This document shows positions 1 through 11,647 of a DNA stretch of 64,000 nucleotides, piece after piece. Each line of letters opens with the position of its first letter. Position 1 is the stretch's first letter. The DNA lies in the NCBI GenBank assembly GCA_946894095.1, contig OX335656.1:4727001-4791000 (forward strand). The letters are read 5' to 3'. The notes under the pieces were generated by a model, which saw nothing but the letters and a program-made list of their open reading frames with translations, was not told the origin of the DNA and ran no database searches. A program made the position numbers and the translations under genes. The stretch comes from Incurvaria masculella (lineage: Eukaryota; Arthropoda; Insecta; Lepidoptera; Incurvariidae).

Positions 1-2269
1 ATGTGAAGGATTGTTGCTTATGATATATCAAAGTCATCAAACTATGGCAATTTTTATTGCGTTTGGACTGCCGTATTTTTATCTACGCTGAGCTCTCTGG
101 TGTGTTTAAAATATTCATAACCTCAAAACCACGTTTCCCACTGGTTTGGAAGATAGACACAACCATTTTGAGGGCCCTTAATGCTTAAATTCTTGTGGCA
201 CCCGATAATATATAATATAATATAATTATATAATAATATAATATTTATAATAATATAAAATAATATAGTGAAGACCCTATATAATAACTATAAATAACAT
301 ATTATTTCTACGTACACGGCAAACAGCAACAACCAATACTTTTATATTGATTTTATCGGTTCCTCCAATTCGACTCTACACCCGTTAGTGGTAAACCTAA
401 ATTACCCAAACCAACTGCACACGATATACGGTGTCAATTTGTGGCGAGGGCTGCGACCCGTTTTGCACGCTGGTCACTCGTGGATATTGTACATTACATT
501 CACATATATGTACATGTGCAGACGTGTGTCTGTGCGTGCGTGCGAGCGCCAAGAAACACGCCGCTACAGAAACACGAATGAATATTTAAACACGAAAAAG
601 GTTTTCGGCGTCCATGTTGATAAAGCGCGGACGACACGCCAAACGGGATTATGTTCCGAGATTGAGAAGGGTGCCCCCTTGACGAGGCCTTTGAGCTCTT
701 TTTAATTAAAAAAACTTTCGCTTTTATGGTAAGTCCGCTCGGTACCTAGGTGTGCATCCACTTTGGTATTATTTCCCGATTTTTCTAAAAATAAATAACG
801 GAACTGGCTTTTATAAACGTGATTTTGTGGGCGTATCAAAATGCTTTCCGGATCTATATTCTGCTCAATTTTTTTTTGAAGTATCAAATAATTGGACATA
901 TTGTTGGTGCTATTGGTGGATATGCTCTGCGCATCCTTGAACGTACCTGACCTTTATTTCTTAGGCTGCCTATTCTGGCTGACCATTCCAGTCATTTCTG
1001 CTCTGTACATTTGTTTCTTCACCCATTCGCTTTTCATGTCCAAACCAACAAATAACATACGTATTTAAATTCTAGTCACCTTATCTTCCTTCAGGTGACA
1101 CTGATCTCTAACCCAGCCATTGTGCAACTCCTACAGTAGTCTAACACCGCAAACACCTACAGAACGCTATACCGACTCAAGTAAATATAATTTTCTCTTG
1201 TGTCCTAATTACGGCGGCTAGCATTAATTTGACTCCATCTTGCAGTTAATGTTCATCTCTTCTGTGTAATAACGCGGGGACCCTTGAGCCGGCTGGCGCC
1301 CTGGTACCGGTGTGGAGGCGGCGCGTCGCCTCCGCTATCGACCCAGCCAGCACCCCCCCCTTTCCCTTCACCCTCATCACCGCGTCCCTACCTCTCCCCC
1401 TCCCCCCCACACCTCCAACCACAACATTGTTTGCCAAATCTCTTCGCGGGCAACTTTGTTGATCGGATGACGTCGGCTTATCTTATTTTCGTGCATTATT
1501 GAGCAGAGTCAAATATTAAATCTGCTTTTGACTATCATATTGTGCACGGATAAGCATTGTTATTGGTTTTTCACAAGATAACACTATTGACCGAAAGCGG
1601 AATATCACTTTGTGGTATCGATGGCACAATTCGTAAAAAAAACGGTTTCTGAGTTTAAAAAATTAAGTTTCCCGTGCAGCGCATCGAAATTTTAGAAAAA
1701 ACGTTTTGTCTCTAAATACAGAAAAGGACACATAGGTATGTTTACTTTTACTTTAATATAAATGCGCTTTAACAAATCAATACATAAATCCCAAACTAAC
1801 GACCTTAAGACGACATAAATCTACGAATTAATCAAACTCTAAGCGTGATAATAATTGCTTAAAAAATACGAGCTTACTTATTTATTAAATTTTAATTTAA
1901 CTGTTCATTCAAATATTTAATTTTATGTTTGTTGTTATTTTATACTATGGCGGAAAATATACAATGCAGCGACGCCTCATACACAGTCACAGTCGAGTAT
2001 ATTTTTTGCAGAGATCTTAGCATGATGCTCTCCAAAAATAATGGACTAACCAAATGTCAGAAAGTGTCAGACACATCGTGATGTGCGAGGCGCTGCTGAC
2101 TGCAACATAGGCAATGACCACAGAACAAACAAAATTAATTACTTCAAATTTAATCATTAGATTTGATCAGATTTTTTTATTATTTGAAACTGCAATATCA
2201 GTTTATAGACATTTATCAGTTTTTTTTGTTAGGAATAGTTGTCTTGTGTGGCAAATGTCCAATGATATT
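1..2269. other. Gene-free stretch, upstream of or within a 5' intron of sbb
   Basis: No convincing coding exon was found. It contains an AT-only tract near 205-268 and a GC- and pyrimidine-rich patch around 1275-1440 with CpGs and a small hairpin (GGAGGCG...CGCCTCC near 1313-1332). The rest is AT-rich, ordinary intronic or intergenic DNA. The patch could be regulatory, but nothing in it shows this. Confidence 0.5.
205..268. repeat. AT-rich low-complexity tract
   Basis: About 64 bases composed almost only of A and T in short ATAAT-type units. It is simple low-complexity DNA. Confidence 0.8.
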
Positions 2270-2600
2270 TACACAAAAGTACACAGCTTAAAAGACTACG
2301 CTTTATTAGGTCTTGGGGTGCCCCTCTCTTCAGTGTAGTGAAGACCCTCATCGGTTTACTCAAGTTTGAAGGCCGGTTTTCAAGTTATTTGCGTGTTTAT
2401 CGAGTCATGATTTGTATGCTGCTGTTTTTGTTTTATCTTCCTGCTTTACTGATGGGATTTAAAGTTCCAGATGAAGCCTGTTGTTCGTAACATACCATGG
2501 TGCGTTGACAATCATGCGCAGAATCTTTGATTGCAATCTTTGGAGGATTTCTAAGTTGGAGTTAGCGGTTGTGCCCCATAGTTTAATACCGTAGGACCAG
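2270..2600 (-). mobile_element. Decayed Jockey-type LINE, C-terminal part of reverse transcriptase ORF (distal piece)
   Basis: On the - strand, the frame entering from 2600 reads YGIKLWGTTANSN, then LQRLQSKILRMIVNAPWY, which is the typical C-terminal signature of Jockey-clade ORF2 proteins. Several stop codons follow, so it is dead. The same ORF continues on the other side of the inserted MITE at 3077-3185. Family assignment is from recognised motifs, not a search. Confidence 0.75.
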
Positions 2601-3076
2601 AAGCCTTATTCTGCTAATTGATAACTGCGCGCGTTATGTTTGTGTTTTCTCAAAACCGCATGTTTCGCGCGAGATGGTATTCTACTAGCGCAGTTTGCAA
2701 AACGCATGCGTTTCGTTTGTGTTTTGTTCGCAAACTCATAACGCGCGCTCCATGTTCTCGGGGGCCGTGTGTTTTGCCGAAAACTTGCGGTTTTGAGAAT
2801 TGTATTTGTCAAATTCGGAGCATCGCATCGCCGAACTTCGAATATCACTTTTCTACATTACGTTGGCATATCGCTGTCTCTTTCTTTTCGTATGTCATAT
2901 TTGAGTAAGAAAATAACTGTCAAAATCGTGACTCCATAGACAATAACAAAACGCGTGTGTGAATTAGCTGAATACCGATTTTTTGAAACCGCACTCGAAA
3001 CTTAGCGTGTTATGTTTGAAGGAAACATAACTAATACGGAATGGTTTGAAATTGGACAAATAGCAGAATCGGGCTT
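2601..3076. mobile_element. 476-bp MITE, PIF/Harbinger-like, copy 1
   Basis: Terminal inverted repeats begin AAGCC and continue with ATTCTGCTA at both ends. The element is flanked by the direct repeat CAG at 2598-2600 and 3077-3079. It splits the Jockey-type ORF: deleting it and one CAG joins the codons for KPIW to SYGIKLW in phase, which fixes the boundaries. A second copy lies at 5636-6150. A CWG 3-bp target duplication is known for the PIF/Harbinger superfamily; membership here is inferred. Confidence 0.8.
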
Positions 3077-3185
3077 CAGATAGGTTTGAGCATAGTTTTG
3101 TATAGGAGGAGTTTGTTTTGGAGTGAAGTGGTGATTTTGGACCTATAAGCCAGTGTATGATTCGAAGTCTTTGATCATAAATTGC
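3077..3185 (-). mobile_element. Decayed Jockey-type LINE, proximal piece of the interrupted ORF
   Basis: On the - strand this reads SLQNKLLLYKTMLKPIW and then runs into the MITE. Together with 2270-2600 it forms one decayed RT C-terminal region. Confidence 0.7.
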
Positions 3186-3210
3186 ATTACTTTCGACTTA
3201 TTAATTCGTA

Positions 3211-3614
3211 GCTCGTAGCCTAGTGGCGCGGGGACTGGCCTAGCGTACCAGAGGCCCGGGTTCAATACCAACTTGCACCACTGTCTTTCTCGTTCAGAGT
3301 TCGATAAGTTCATTTCGTCACGAATGCGAGCTGCTCCATGGTTCGGAATCCATGTAAAACTGTAGGTCCCCTTCCCCTACTAGGTGGTAGGGTTTAAGCC
3401 CGCCCGGGTTGGTACCATCGCATTGGATGAAAATATGGTCGAAGCGGCAATGAAAATTTGTCCGTGTTTTCCATCCAGTTCAATGTAGCCGTGCTCATAA
3501 AGGGAAGGTCCTGGCATGGCACCTAATTCCTTCGGGAATGTGGTGTATTGGGCTAATATCATAACGGTAGTTGTGTGGTATTAGCCATCCATGTCAGGTC
3601 GCATAAAAAAAAAA
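3211..3614 (+). mobile_element. tRNA-derived SINE, near full length
   Basis: The head carries a box A-like TAGCCTAGTGGC and a box B-like GGGTTCAATACC, as in a pol III promoter of tRNA origin. The body is shared with many other copies in the window (for example 51757-52176 on the other strand and 63788-64000). It ends in an A-rich tail at 3606-3614. It encodes no protein. Confidence 0.85.
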
Positions 3615-4985
3615 GTATAAGAAAGTTCAGCTGGCAATGTGGTTTTCAGTTATACATACAAGGTGGAAGAAAACGTCGTGACTATACCTGTACCTCTTTT
3701 TATTCGAAGGCTTCATCTGGTTTGTGGAATGGCTTTTTTGATCCAGCGGCCCTAGTACAGAAACAGTCGCAACAAGTTTGATTGATGTAGTATCAACACT
3801 TCTGACGTGGCGTTATATTACTGAAGCCTAAGTCTGAGTATTACGTTAACCGGAACGAGTCTACTTTCCTCATCATGATGAATACAGTAAATAAACTCCG
3901 GTAACCTGTTCGTTACCTTATCTGTAGGATTATTTCTGAGAAAGTTTGTCAATTTTTAAGACAGCAAACAATTCCTTAATGCTTATACATTGTATTTTTT
4001 TATTTATTTTAACTTCTGGAAGTCAAATCCCTTAATTTGCGTTACAAAATTATTGATTGATCCTCGGATTCGATTAACTCAGTGAAGAAAAGAACCCGCT
4101 TGATCGTCTTTGATTTCATTGATAATAAATACACTTATCATCTTAATGTTACTGTCAAACTTACATTTTGGGAATTTATAGTTACAATTGGAGAAAATCT
4201 CTTTCCGCTAATGTTAGTTTGAGTCATTTCAGTCAAGTCTGTGTCGACGAGTCGAGGACGAGGGGTTTCGACTTGAAACTGACTAACTAGTCATAACTTT
4301 TCCTTACCCCTCGCCCCCCCCCCCCGCACCGCCGCCCCCTCCACCGCTGCCGCGCGCCCCGTCGAGTGTCGGATATCCGATAAGAGGATTACTCACAATT
4401 CCCTCGTTTATTGCAGTAGCCCATGAAACGGCGAAATTATACTTGCAATCATTCTCCAGTCCGAAATTTTGTATTACCTACATATATGTATTATAATAAA
4501 ATGTATAGATGCCAAATGCAAAAGAATAATGGTAGAGAATGCCATTTCGTGTTCAGTGTTGCTTTTTTCCATTGATTTATTTTTTACTAGCCTTGGACAT
4601 TCACCCGAGCGGTGTCCTGTAAAATGTGGTTTCAACTTTGGGGACGTATTATTCAAACGGTCAGTTTAAAACAAATCTGAGTCTCGACAACAGCGCTACC
4701 TAACGCGTCAAACAATAGCTAAGAACCTTTTTTGGACTTGAACAATGTTTGATAAGAAATATGAGCCGAATTGGCCCAGGCGGTCTCGAGTTTTGAGCTT
4801 AGCAACACATTTAGCCGTTCATGTCTATTTATATAGATGGATGTGCAAATAACAGATATTTGTATGCTTATTATCTGAGGGGGGTTAAAAAATAGATAAA
4901 CGGGCATGCTAACTGTCATACATGGTGTTATTTGGCCAAGTGAACTGAAATTATTTATTATTAGTTATTTACCATAACCCCCCAG
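3615..4985. other. Gene-free stretch
   Basis: No coding exon was found. It contains a C homopolymer run near 4312-4325 followed by a GC-rich patch to about 4365. No repeat was recognised in the remainder. Confidence 0.45.
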
Positions 4986-5246
4986 CGGCCTTATTGCCGA
5001 ACAGCAACTGTCGCTGCCAGCGTCAGTGTCGCTGCTAACGAGACATCGCATACCAAATTTTGCGGCTTCCGTGACTGCGGATAAAAGATAGGCAACCGCA
5101 ATTAATTTTTATCCGTAGCCGCAATCGACATAGTCTATGTCGTCGGTATCGGTAAGTCGATGGTAGCCGAAAAATCTTGTATCCGATGGCTCGTTAGCAG
5201 CGACAGCGACGCTGGCAGCGACTATCGCTGTTCGGCAATAAGGCCG
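4986..5246. mobile_element. 261-bp MITE with ~57-bp inverted repeats, CAG target duplication
   Basis: The ends read CGGCCTTATTGCCGAACAGC and its reverse complement. The inverted repeat continues, with few mismatches, through GTCGCTGCCAGCGTC to GCTGCTAACGAG. It is flanked by CAG at 4983-4985 and 5247-5249. The TSD again matches the CWG class of PIF/Harbinger. The well-preserved arms suggest a fairly recent insertion. Confidence 0.85.
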
Positions 5247-5635
5247 CAGGTCTATTTAATTAGCATCTTATTTTCGGTCTTGTCGCGTTTCTCGTCATGT
5301 CGTATTATGTCTACGAAGATCTCGTTGGACTTGGGATCGACTATAAATAAAGTAAATCAATAAATTATTAAGTAACCATGGTAACCGATTTAGGCATTAT
5401 TGTTGATTTGTTTCGTCACGGCCGGAAGAGCGTTGACACCTTATCTATCCTTTCCGTTGTCCGATGAGTCCTGTGATTACTACAACCGCGTCTGATAACA
5501 ACGTACACAAATGGTAGGTACTTATCGTTCGCGTGCGTCGTATTCCCGGAACCCTAAATTGTTGCGTGCTAGAATCCAACATGCCGTACACTTTGTACTG
5601 TCAATGCATCGAACCTAGAGTTGTCATCCGTCCTG

Positions 5636-6150
5636 AAGCCTTATTCTGCTAATTGATAACTGCGCGCGTTATGTTTGTGTTTTCCCAAAACCGCATGTTT
5701 CGCGCGAAATGCTATTCTACTAGCGCAGTTTGCAAAACGCATGCGTTGTGTTTGTATTTTGTTCGCAAACTCGTAACGCGCGCTCATGTTCTCGTGGGCC
5801 GTGTGTTTTGCCGAAAACTTGCGGTTTTGAGAATTATATTTGTCAAATTCGGAGCATCGCATCGCCGAACTTCGAAACTCACTTTTCTACATTACGTTGG
5901 TATATCGCTGTCTCTTTCTTTTCGTATGGCATATTTGAGTGAGAAAATAACTGTCAAAATCGTGACAGGTTATTTTACCCTGTAGGCGGCGCGCAAGCCC
6001 AACCACTCCGTAGACAATAACAAAACGCGTGTGTGACTTACCTGAATACCGATTAGCGGAAACCGCACTCGAAACTTAGCGTGTTATGTTTGACGGAAAC
6101 ATAACTTATACGGAATGGTTTGAAATTGGACAAATAGCAAAATCGGGCTT
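5636..6150. mobile_element. 515-bp MITE, copy 2 of the AAGCC...GGCTT family
   Basis: It aligns over nearly its whole length with 2601-3076 and has the same AAGCC/GGCTT ends. It carries about 40 extra bases near 5967-6006 that copy 1 lacks, so copy 1 has a deletion or copy 2 an insertion. Flanks are CTG and CGG, an imperfect match to the 3-bp duplication of copy 1. Confidence 0.8.
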
Positions 6151-6355
6151 CGGGTTTCCCCGGATTTGTCCTAGTTTAGAGGGCATCCGGGGAGCGTCCG
6201 GGCGGGGCTTCATTTGTAGTCCAGGTTTACAAATTGACTGACTGTTTAAAAAACCTGTTGACATGTCCGGGTTCTGGGCTCTAAAATCACGTTTTTACGC
6301 GTATTTTCACGTCTTGTCCTGGTTGCCAAATTTTAGAGATGGCAACCCTAATCGA
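6151..6355. repeat. Probable fragment of a GGCAACCCTA-ended repeat
   Basis: It ends in GATGGCAACCCTA, like the right end of the element at 44124-44529, and has a GC-rich start directly abutting the MITE copy at 5636-6150. The left boundary is unclear. Confidence 0.4.
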
Positions 6356-6580
6356 AACCATTGATGTAATAAAACATTGAATTGCTAAATTCACGAGTAC
6401 GTTGCATCTTTTTATTGTAATATTCAACAATGGTTAACTCGCAATCGTCGGCCATTAAATTGGTGTTAATTGGGGTTAAACTGTAACGTCGGCGGAGCGT
6501 TCTTCATTGTTAGCTTCCACAGGAAGCACTGGGCTACGTTGTCTCGACTTCTTGTCCCGTGCCAGAGACTGTGTGCGTAG

Positions 6581-6606
6581 ATATACATACATATGTATGT
6601 ATGTGT
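6581..6606. repeat. Self-complementary (ATAC/GTAT) microsatellite
   Basis: A short run of ATACATAC followed by GTATGTAT. The two halves are reverse complements, so it can fold back. Confidence 0.6.
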
Positions 6607-6763
6607 TGCGCTCTCTACATAGAGCTGCTCGTTTCAAAATATCAATAAAATCATAGACAAATGATAGTAGGGATAGACTGCTTACGTCATACAATGTACA
6701 AAACTCGCCCAGCACTTCTTATTTTGACTGGGCTGGGCCATAAGGGGACGCATCATAAAATCC

Positions 6764-6997
6764 AAAACCGGCCAAGTGCGAGTCGGACTCGCACACGAAT
6801 GGTTCCGTATCATCATACAAGATTTAACACAAAAAATCACGGTTTTTGTATGGGGGTCCCACACTCTGTGAAAATTTCAGCTGCCTACCTATTACGGTTA
6901 ATGAGATATAGACCTGTGACAGACGGACGCACGGACGGACAGCGGAGGCTTAGTAATAGGGTTCCGTTCTCACCCTTTGGGTATGGAACCCTAAATA
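6764..6997 (+). mobile_element. GGCCAAGTG-type interspersed repeat, copy 1
   Basis: It starts CCGGCCAAGTGCGAGTCGG and ends CCTTTGGGTATGGAACCCTA. The middle carries a short (ACGG)n run. The same family recurs at 9066, 11885, 16442, 24087, 25499, 27206, 29428, 29581, 47099 and 49952. It is non-coding. I believe it is the abundant lepidopteran repeat class discussed as Helitron-like or microsatellite-associated, but no end structure here proves the mechanism. Confidence 0.8.
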
Positions 6998-7046
6998 GCA
7001 CAAGGTCCAAAACCCATATCGTTCAAAATACTTACGAATACGGATA

Positions 7047-7070
7047 TTTTTAATTGGGTTAGGTTAGGTT
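7047..7070 (+). repeat. Short interstitial TTAGG run
   Basis: About four GGTTA units, the insect telomeric pentamer. It is too short to imply a telomere fusion. Confidence 0.5.
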
Positions 7071-8060
7071 AGGTTCGATTATATGCATTTTATAATACTC
7101 ACGAAAAATACATACTCGACGTTCTGGGTGTTGGACCTTATGCTTTTTGGACTTTATGAAGGCGACCCCCGGCCGTAAGACCGTAACGTATTTCACTCGC
7201 CGAGTGAAATACTTGTGATAATATAACACGAGTCCTGCCCTCCTTATTAAAAAGGCGGTAACTACAATTGGGCCTCATATTAGGACTCGAAAGAAAAATG
7301 ATTGCATTGAAAATGCCGAATCTCGAAAAAAATATAACTGTATTTTAATTTTCAAGTATCATTTTATCCTTCACATTTCGTTATTCAGGAAATTCATCTG
7401 CGGAAGTTTTTATTTGATTTATGGCATTTTTTCTAGTTCTTGGGAACACTGCACGGCTCGGCGTCAAGTGAGTTCGTGGCCACAGACGATGTCCACTTGA
7501 ACCGATGTTTATTGCTCCACCTCCATCGAACCCACTCAAACCAAAATGTTTTAACTCAAAATTTGGATACAGATGAGAGTCTTAGTTGGGTCCTGGCGCT
7601 GTAAGGACCATCAGGGCGATCGACATGTGTGCTAGAATTACTTAAATTTGATATTTAAGTTTTAATACTTTAATGATTCATTATTAATCACGTGAAACAG
7701 TAAAACAAGAGTGATTCTGCACTGAAGTGTTTTAAGCTAACCCATTTTTATACGGAACCCATGTTGATAAAAGGTAAATAATCATATTTTACATCTAATA
7801 TTTTGTGTTTAGGATTAATAATTTTGTGCAAACTATAAAATGCTTGCATAATGACATTTGTGGGTCTAACCAAATTACCAGAAATTAGCTCAAGGAAAAG
7901 ACGAACTGGCATAATATGTGGACTTATTACCGTGCCATTGTTGGTACAGAACCCTTCGTGTGGGAGTCTGAAGGGTTCCGTGTTTGGTTTTTATGTTGAT
8001 GATTAGTAATTCCTGTAATTTCTGTACAATTTCATCCATTTAGGATATATTTATTTATAG
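7071..8060. other. Gene-free stretch before an exon-like ORF
   Basis: AT-rich, with no repeat recognised except a small fragment (AACCCTTCGTGTG near 7950) resembling one end of the GGCCAAGTG-type family. It ends in a plausible 3' splice site (TTTATAG) directly before 8061. Confidence 0.4.
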
Positions 8061-8309
8061 ATGCCGCGTGTTGCCAGTGTTTCCGTTGACGAAGCGCTGG
8101 CGGCGCTGGGAACGTTCGCGGATCACTTCGCGCGCGGTGAGCTGCCCAAAGTGTCGAGCGACGTGTGGGATCTCGTCAGCGAAAAGTTGGAGCGAAAGTG
8201 GAGTCCGAAGTGCGTTCACACTAATGTCGCCTACGACAGGAGAAACATTTTGACCTTGCTGAGGGGAAAACTCAATAATCCCTCACCCGAATACAGCTTT
8301 GGGGCTAAG
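8061..8309 (+). CDS. Exon-like ORF of unknown gene
   Basis: The reading frame opens with ATG immediately after TTATTTATAG, a possible acceptor, and runs 83 codons to a possible donor AAG|GTCAGT at 8309/8310. The local base composition is higher in GC than its surroundings, and the peptide looks globular (W, C and RR residues in a helical pattern: SSDVWDLVSEKLERKWSPK, then VAYDRRNILTLLR). I do not recognise the family. It could be one exon of a gene nested on the same strand as sbb, a domesticated transposase fragment, or a decayed exon. No partner exon was found, and it does not resemble any sbb domain. Confidence 0.45.
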
Positions 8310-8830
8310 GTCAGTGTACTCTACGTCGGAATTCAATTTACATTCTGGTGCGTACTTTTGGAGAAGCCGAAAGGCTTTAGTCGTGTCCAGTGATGAATAA
8401 ATAATTTAAAATCATTGCGCGAATAGTGCATGAACTAAAAAATACAACAATAGAAAATCTATACTGATTTATTTATCTATGAGATTGATGAGATTTCTTC
8501 CAGCCGACCTTTGGGTGTTTGAGAAGTTCAATAGAGATATTATTTAGGTATATTCCATACACGTATAGGTTTATTGCACTATACAAAAATCGAGCATAAG
8601 CTACGTCCAACTTTGGTTATCGTATCGTGAGAGTAGTTATGGATATTGATATGAAGCTCAATATTTTTTTTTGCCGGAACCCTCGGAACTTGAACACGTT
8701 CACGCCTGACCAGTTTTTACTTTTGTACAGAGTGCTATTCGGCGCAAATTGGCTGGTGACACTTGCTAATGCCGCTCAGCCCGTGATAAAATCAACTTGA
8801 TTATCTAGTAGAGTCGCACGCACACTCAGG
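8310..8830. other. Gene-free stretch
   Basis: If the donor at 8310 is not used, the frame of the preceding ORF reads on to a stop at 8391. No other feature was recognised. Confidence 0.4.
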
Positions 8831-9008
8831 CTGAAATAAATAGTCGCAACAGAAACTAAGACTAACGACTACTTTCCGTTAGACTTAGTTTCTGTTACGA
8901 CTATTTATCTCAGCATCAGGCTGAAATAAATAGTCGTAACAGAAACTAAGACTAACGGAAAGTAGTACTTTGTGACGTCATAGTTTCTGTTACGACTATT
9001 TATCTCAG
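8831..9008. mobile_element. Two tandem fold-back elements
   Basis: Units 8831-8913 and 8921-9008 each run from CTGAAATAAATAGTCG to CGACTATTTATCTCAG and are internally self-complementary through CAGAAACTAAG/CTTAGTTTCTG. The period is 90 bp. It looks like two head-to-tail copies of a tiny palindromic MITE. Confidence 0.8.
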
Positions 9009-9065
9009 CCTCAGAGTCCATGTCCGTACTTGCTAGTGCTTCTGTTTTCTGGCCTTTCGTTCGTT

Positions 9066-9140
9066 TTTAGGGTGCCGCACCCGAAGGATGCCAAGGAACC
9101 CTTTTAATAAGCCCCCGCTGTCCGTCTGTGTCGATAGACC
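9066..9140 (-). mobile_element. GGCCAAGTG-type repeat, truncated fragment
   Basis: Begins TTTAGGGTGCCGCACCC and keeps the CCGTCTGT segment, then diverges. Only the GGAACCCTA end of the family is present. Confidence 0.6.
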
Positions 9141-9316
9141 AAAGGTGATCAGAAAAGCCAAATCCACCTCGTGAAACGCTCAGCTTCGGACCATTGAGGT
9201 TGAAGACTACTTTAAATTACGTTTGAGGACTCCCAGGTTGTAGGAGGAAATGGACTCACCGTCAGACAGCTCCATACCATGGCGGTGCGGTAGAGAAATG
9301 AATTTCAGAACTGTAT

Positions 9317-9662
9317 GGTCAGCCCGAGTTTTAACCTATATGTGCATTTACGGAACATCGAAGTTACGTGCAAACGTCAAACCAATACAAACTTTTATTA
9401 TTTATTCTGTGGCTTTACTTCTTCAAGCTGTCAAAATCAAACTCCGACTATCGGTTGGTAAGAAAACGCGGAGTCGGCGTAAACGGCAACGTCAACGTAT
9501 TTACGGCCACGATGAGTAAGCTGTCAAATCAAACTAGGACTCGCAAATGAGTTCGTTTAGCGACCACTGCGCGCGCTCTTCAAGTTCTCCGTACATTTGA
9601 AGACGCTAGTTGATTGGTTTGGCGTAAACGCCAATTAAGGCGGCAAGTCGGACTAAGGGCTC
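9317..9662. mobile_element. MITE of the TCACCTAAATTGGCG family, diverged copy
   Basis: It shares the interior (TTCTGTGGCTTTACTTCTTC, AACGGCAACGTC, GCTGTCAAATCAAACT) with the copies at 22707, 50430 and 57447. The terminal inverted repeats are strongly diverged here, so this is an old copy. Confidence 0.7.
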
Positions 9663-11647
9663 AAAACGACTGGACGGAAAAAAAACAACGATTTGAATTC
9701 CCGCTTTCACCACCCTCTTTCTTTTAATGCTATTTTGTACTAACCTGCCTAAACATTGTAGCGACATGCCAGCGACATGCCAGCGTCGCTTATCGTTTAG
9801 CCCGAATCCAAACTGACTTTGGTACCCCGGGTGGATGCGGGCAATGTTGGGAGCGCATTGAGAGGATGAAGATAAACTCTAGAAGCAGACGGACATTTAT
9901 TATTTACCGTTTACTGCTCAGAGAAGTCTAGACACTTTCACCATAATGATCGTCTGACGCTCCGACGGAGGTCGCATACAAAGGGATCTAACTTGTTTCT
10001 TTGTACTGTGTTGTACGTATTTTTATGTGACTGGCGTTTCGAGATCTCTGTTTTGTTCTTACAATGCTTCACCTCTGTATTATTCTTTGCAGGATCGAAT
10101 AGTTTAAAAGGCCAGAAAGTTCAAAGGACACTTCGGCCACTGAAGCCGGATTCTCAATTCTTCGTATAGTTGATCGGTTTCAAATACTCGTTAAAAGTAC
10201 CCTTGTGATGTCACATTCCTTGTTAATATTGAAAATAAATGTGATATCACACGGATAATTTGTATCCAGTCGTTGAAAACGACCAACGAAAAGACAATTT
10301 TCTTGCCACGTAAACATAGCAAATCAAACAAATATAAATAATGGATGCATACGTGAATTAAATTATAAAAGTACACGTAAAATCCACTTACGAATTGTTC
10401 CGAACAAGTTTTTGGGTCAGCGATTAGCTGAACACGCAGGGACAACGCTATTTTGGTTCCATTGCTCGTTACGCCATGCTCCGCGAAATTTCAGTGTGAC
10501 AAAACTCTCTCGGTGAATGGTTTTGTTCACACGATCACAGCGTATGGTGTACGATCAAGGTTCCTGTGGTCACACGTCGTGATTGTGTGATGATCACGCA
10601 CAGACCGGTGCTGTTTATGTAACGTGGTGTAATTTTGTCGGTGGATGTAGTTAAGCAGCATTGCATGGAAGCAAATCGTTTCGTATTTCACGAGAAATCG
10701 TGATCAAGAATGAAGTTTGCACCGCGCAGAGCTTTATTAGTTTATGAATCTCTTCTGTGCAGCACGAGTTCTCATACTTGTACAATTTCAATAGAGATTG
10801 TCATTCAAAATGAATGACAAAGTTAACTTACCTCATTACCGAGCGGATAGGACGCGAGGGGTGGCCATAATAATACTCGACTCGAAGCTTCACTTTATCC
10901 GCGTCGTCGCGGCTTTCCATAAAATAAACCTAAACAAAAAAGGGAGAGAGACGGGCAGCCGGGGGACACTCGTTTACATCCAACTACCCGGCGCACATAA
11001 AAACGAACCGCTCAACGCTCGTAACGCGTCCCCTGCAAGTTTCCCGTCGGCGCGCGCCATGTCCCTCCGCTGCTGAAACTTGTAATGCCCGCGGGCTCGT
11101 AAAGGATTTAATAGCAATATGGCGTGTCGAAATAATAATACGTCTGCGGCTGTGTGCGTGTCGCATCGTCGCCGAGCTAACCCCGCCCGCAGCTGTAGAT
11201 GTAATCTCGCCTACAATGTTCCCAATGGATCCGATATTAATGTGTGCGTGGGCGAACTTTGAAGACGGTCGCTCTTTGCGTTTTGTCAGGCGATTGTCAC
11301 AGATAATAACAATAATACGTTGGATTTCATTTACCGGAGTGGAGGCGACACGCTCCGGCTATTTATTTTTGTCTGCTGACAATTCTATATTTATGACTTC
11401 ATCGTCGGCTGTCGTGAGCGGCTCGTCTTGGCCATTGTTATCATTGATTGATTATTCGAGCTTTGGAGCGATTGATGCGTATTCTTCATTCTATTGGAGA
11501 TAAACACTATAACAAAAAAATACAAGTCGGTATTGACTGATTTGCATATCATAAATATTAGTTATCTTAGTGCGAACTTCCTTAATTCTTCTTTTTTCGA
11601 TATTTTTGACGCCGAAGATCCGGGTGCAGCAATACACACTTGATTTA
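9663..11647. other. Gene-free, mostly single-copy stretch
   Basis: No exon and no copy of the repeat families seen elsewhere in the window was found. The part around 10500-11500 has more GC and CpG than its neighbours. Such single-copy islands in a repeat-rich intron are candidates for regulatory DNA, but this is inference only. Confidence 0.35.

Noticed and set aside
3380..3562. 60-codon frame conserved between 3380-3562 and 51820-52002
   Set aside because: Both lie inside copies of the same SINE; similarity reflects the repeat, not a protein.
6661..7053. 130-codon frame on the + strand
   Set aside because: It is translated from the GGCCAAGTG-type repeat; similar frames appear in the other copies without any protein character.
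7047..7070. Interstitial telomere or TTAGG-targeting retroposon site
   Set aside because: Only about four pentamers; this can occur by chance.
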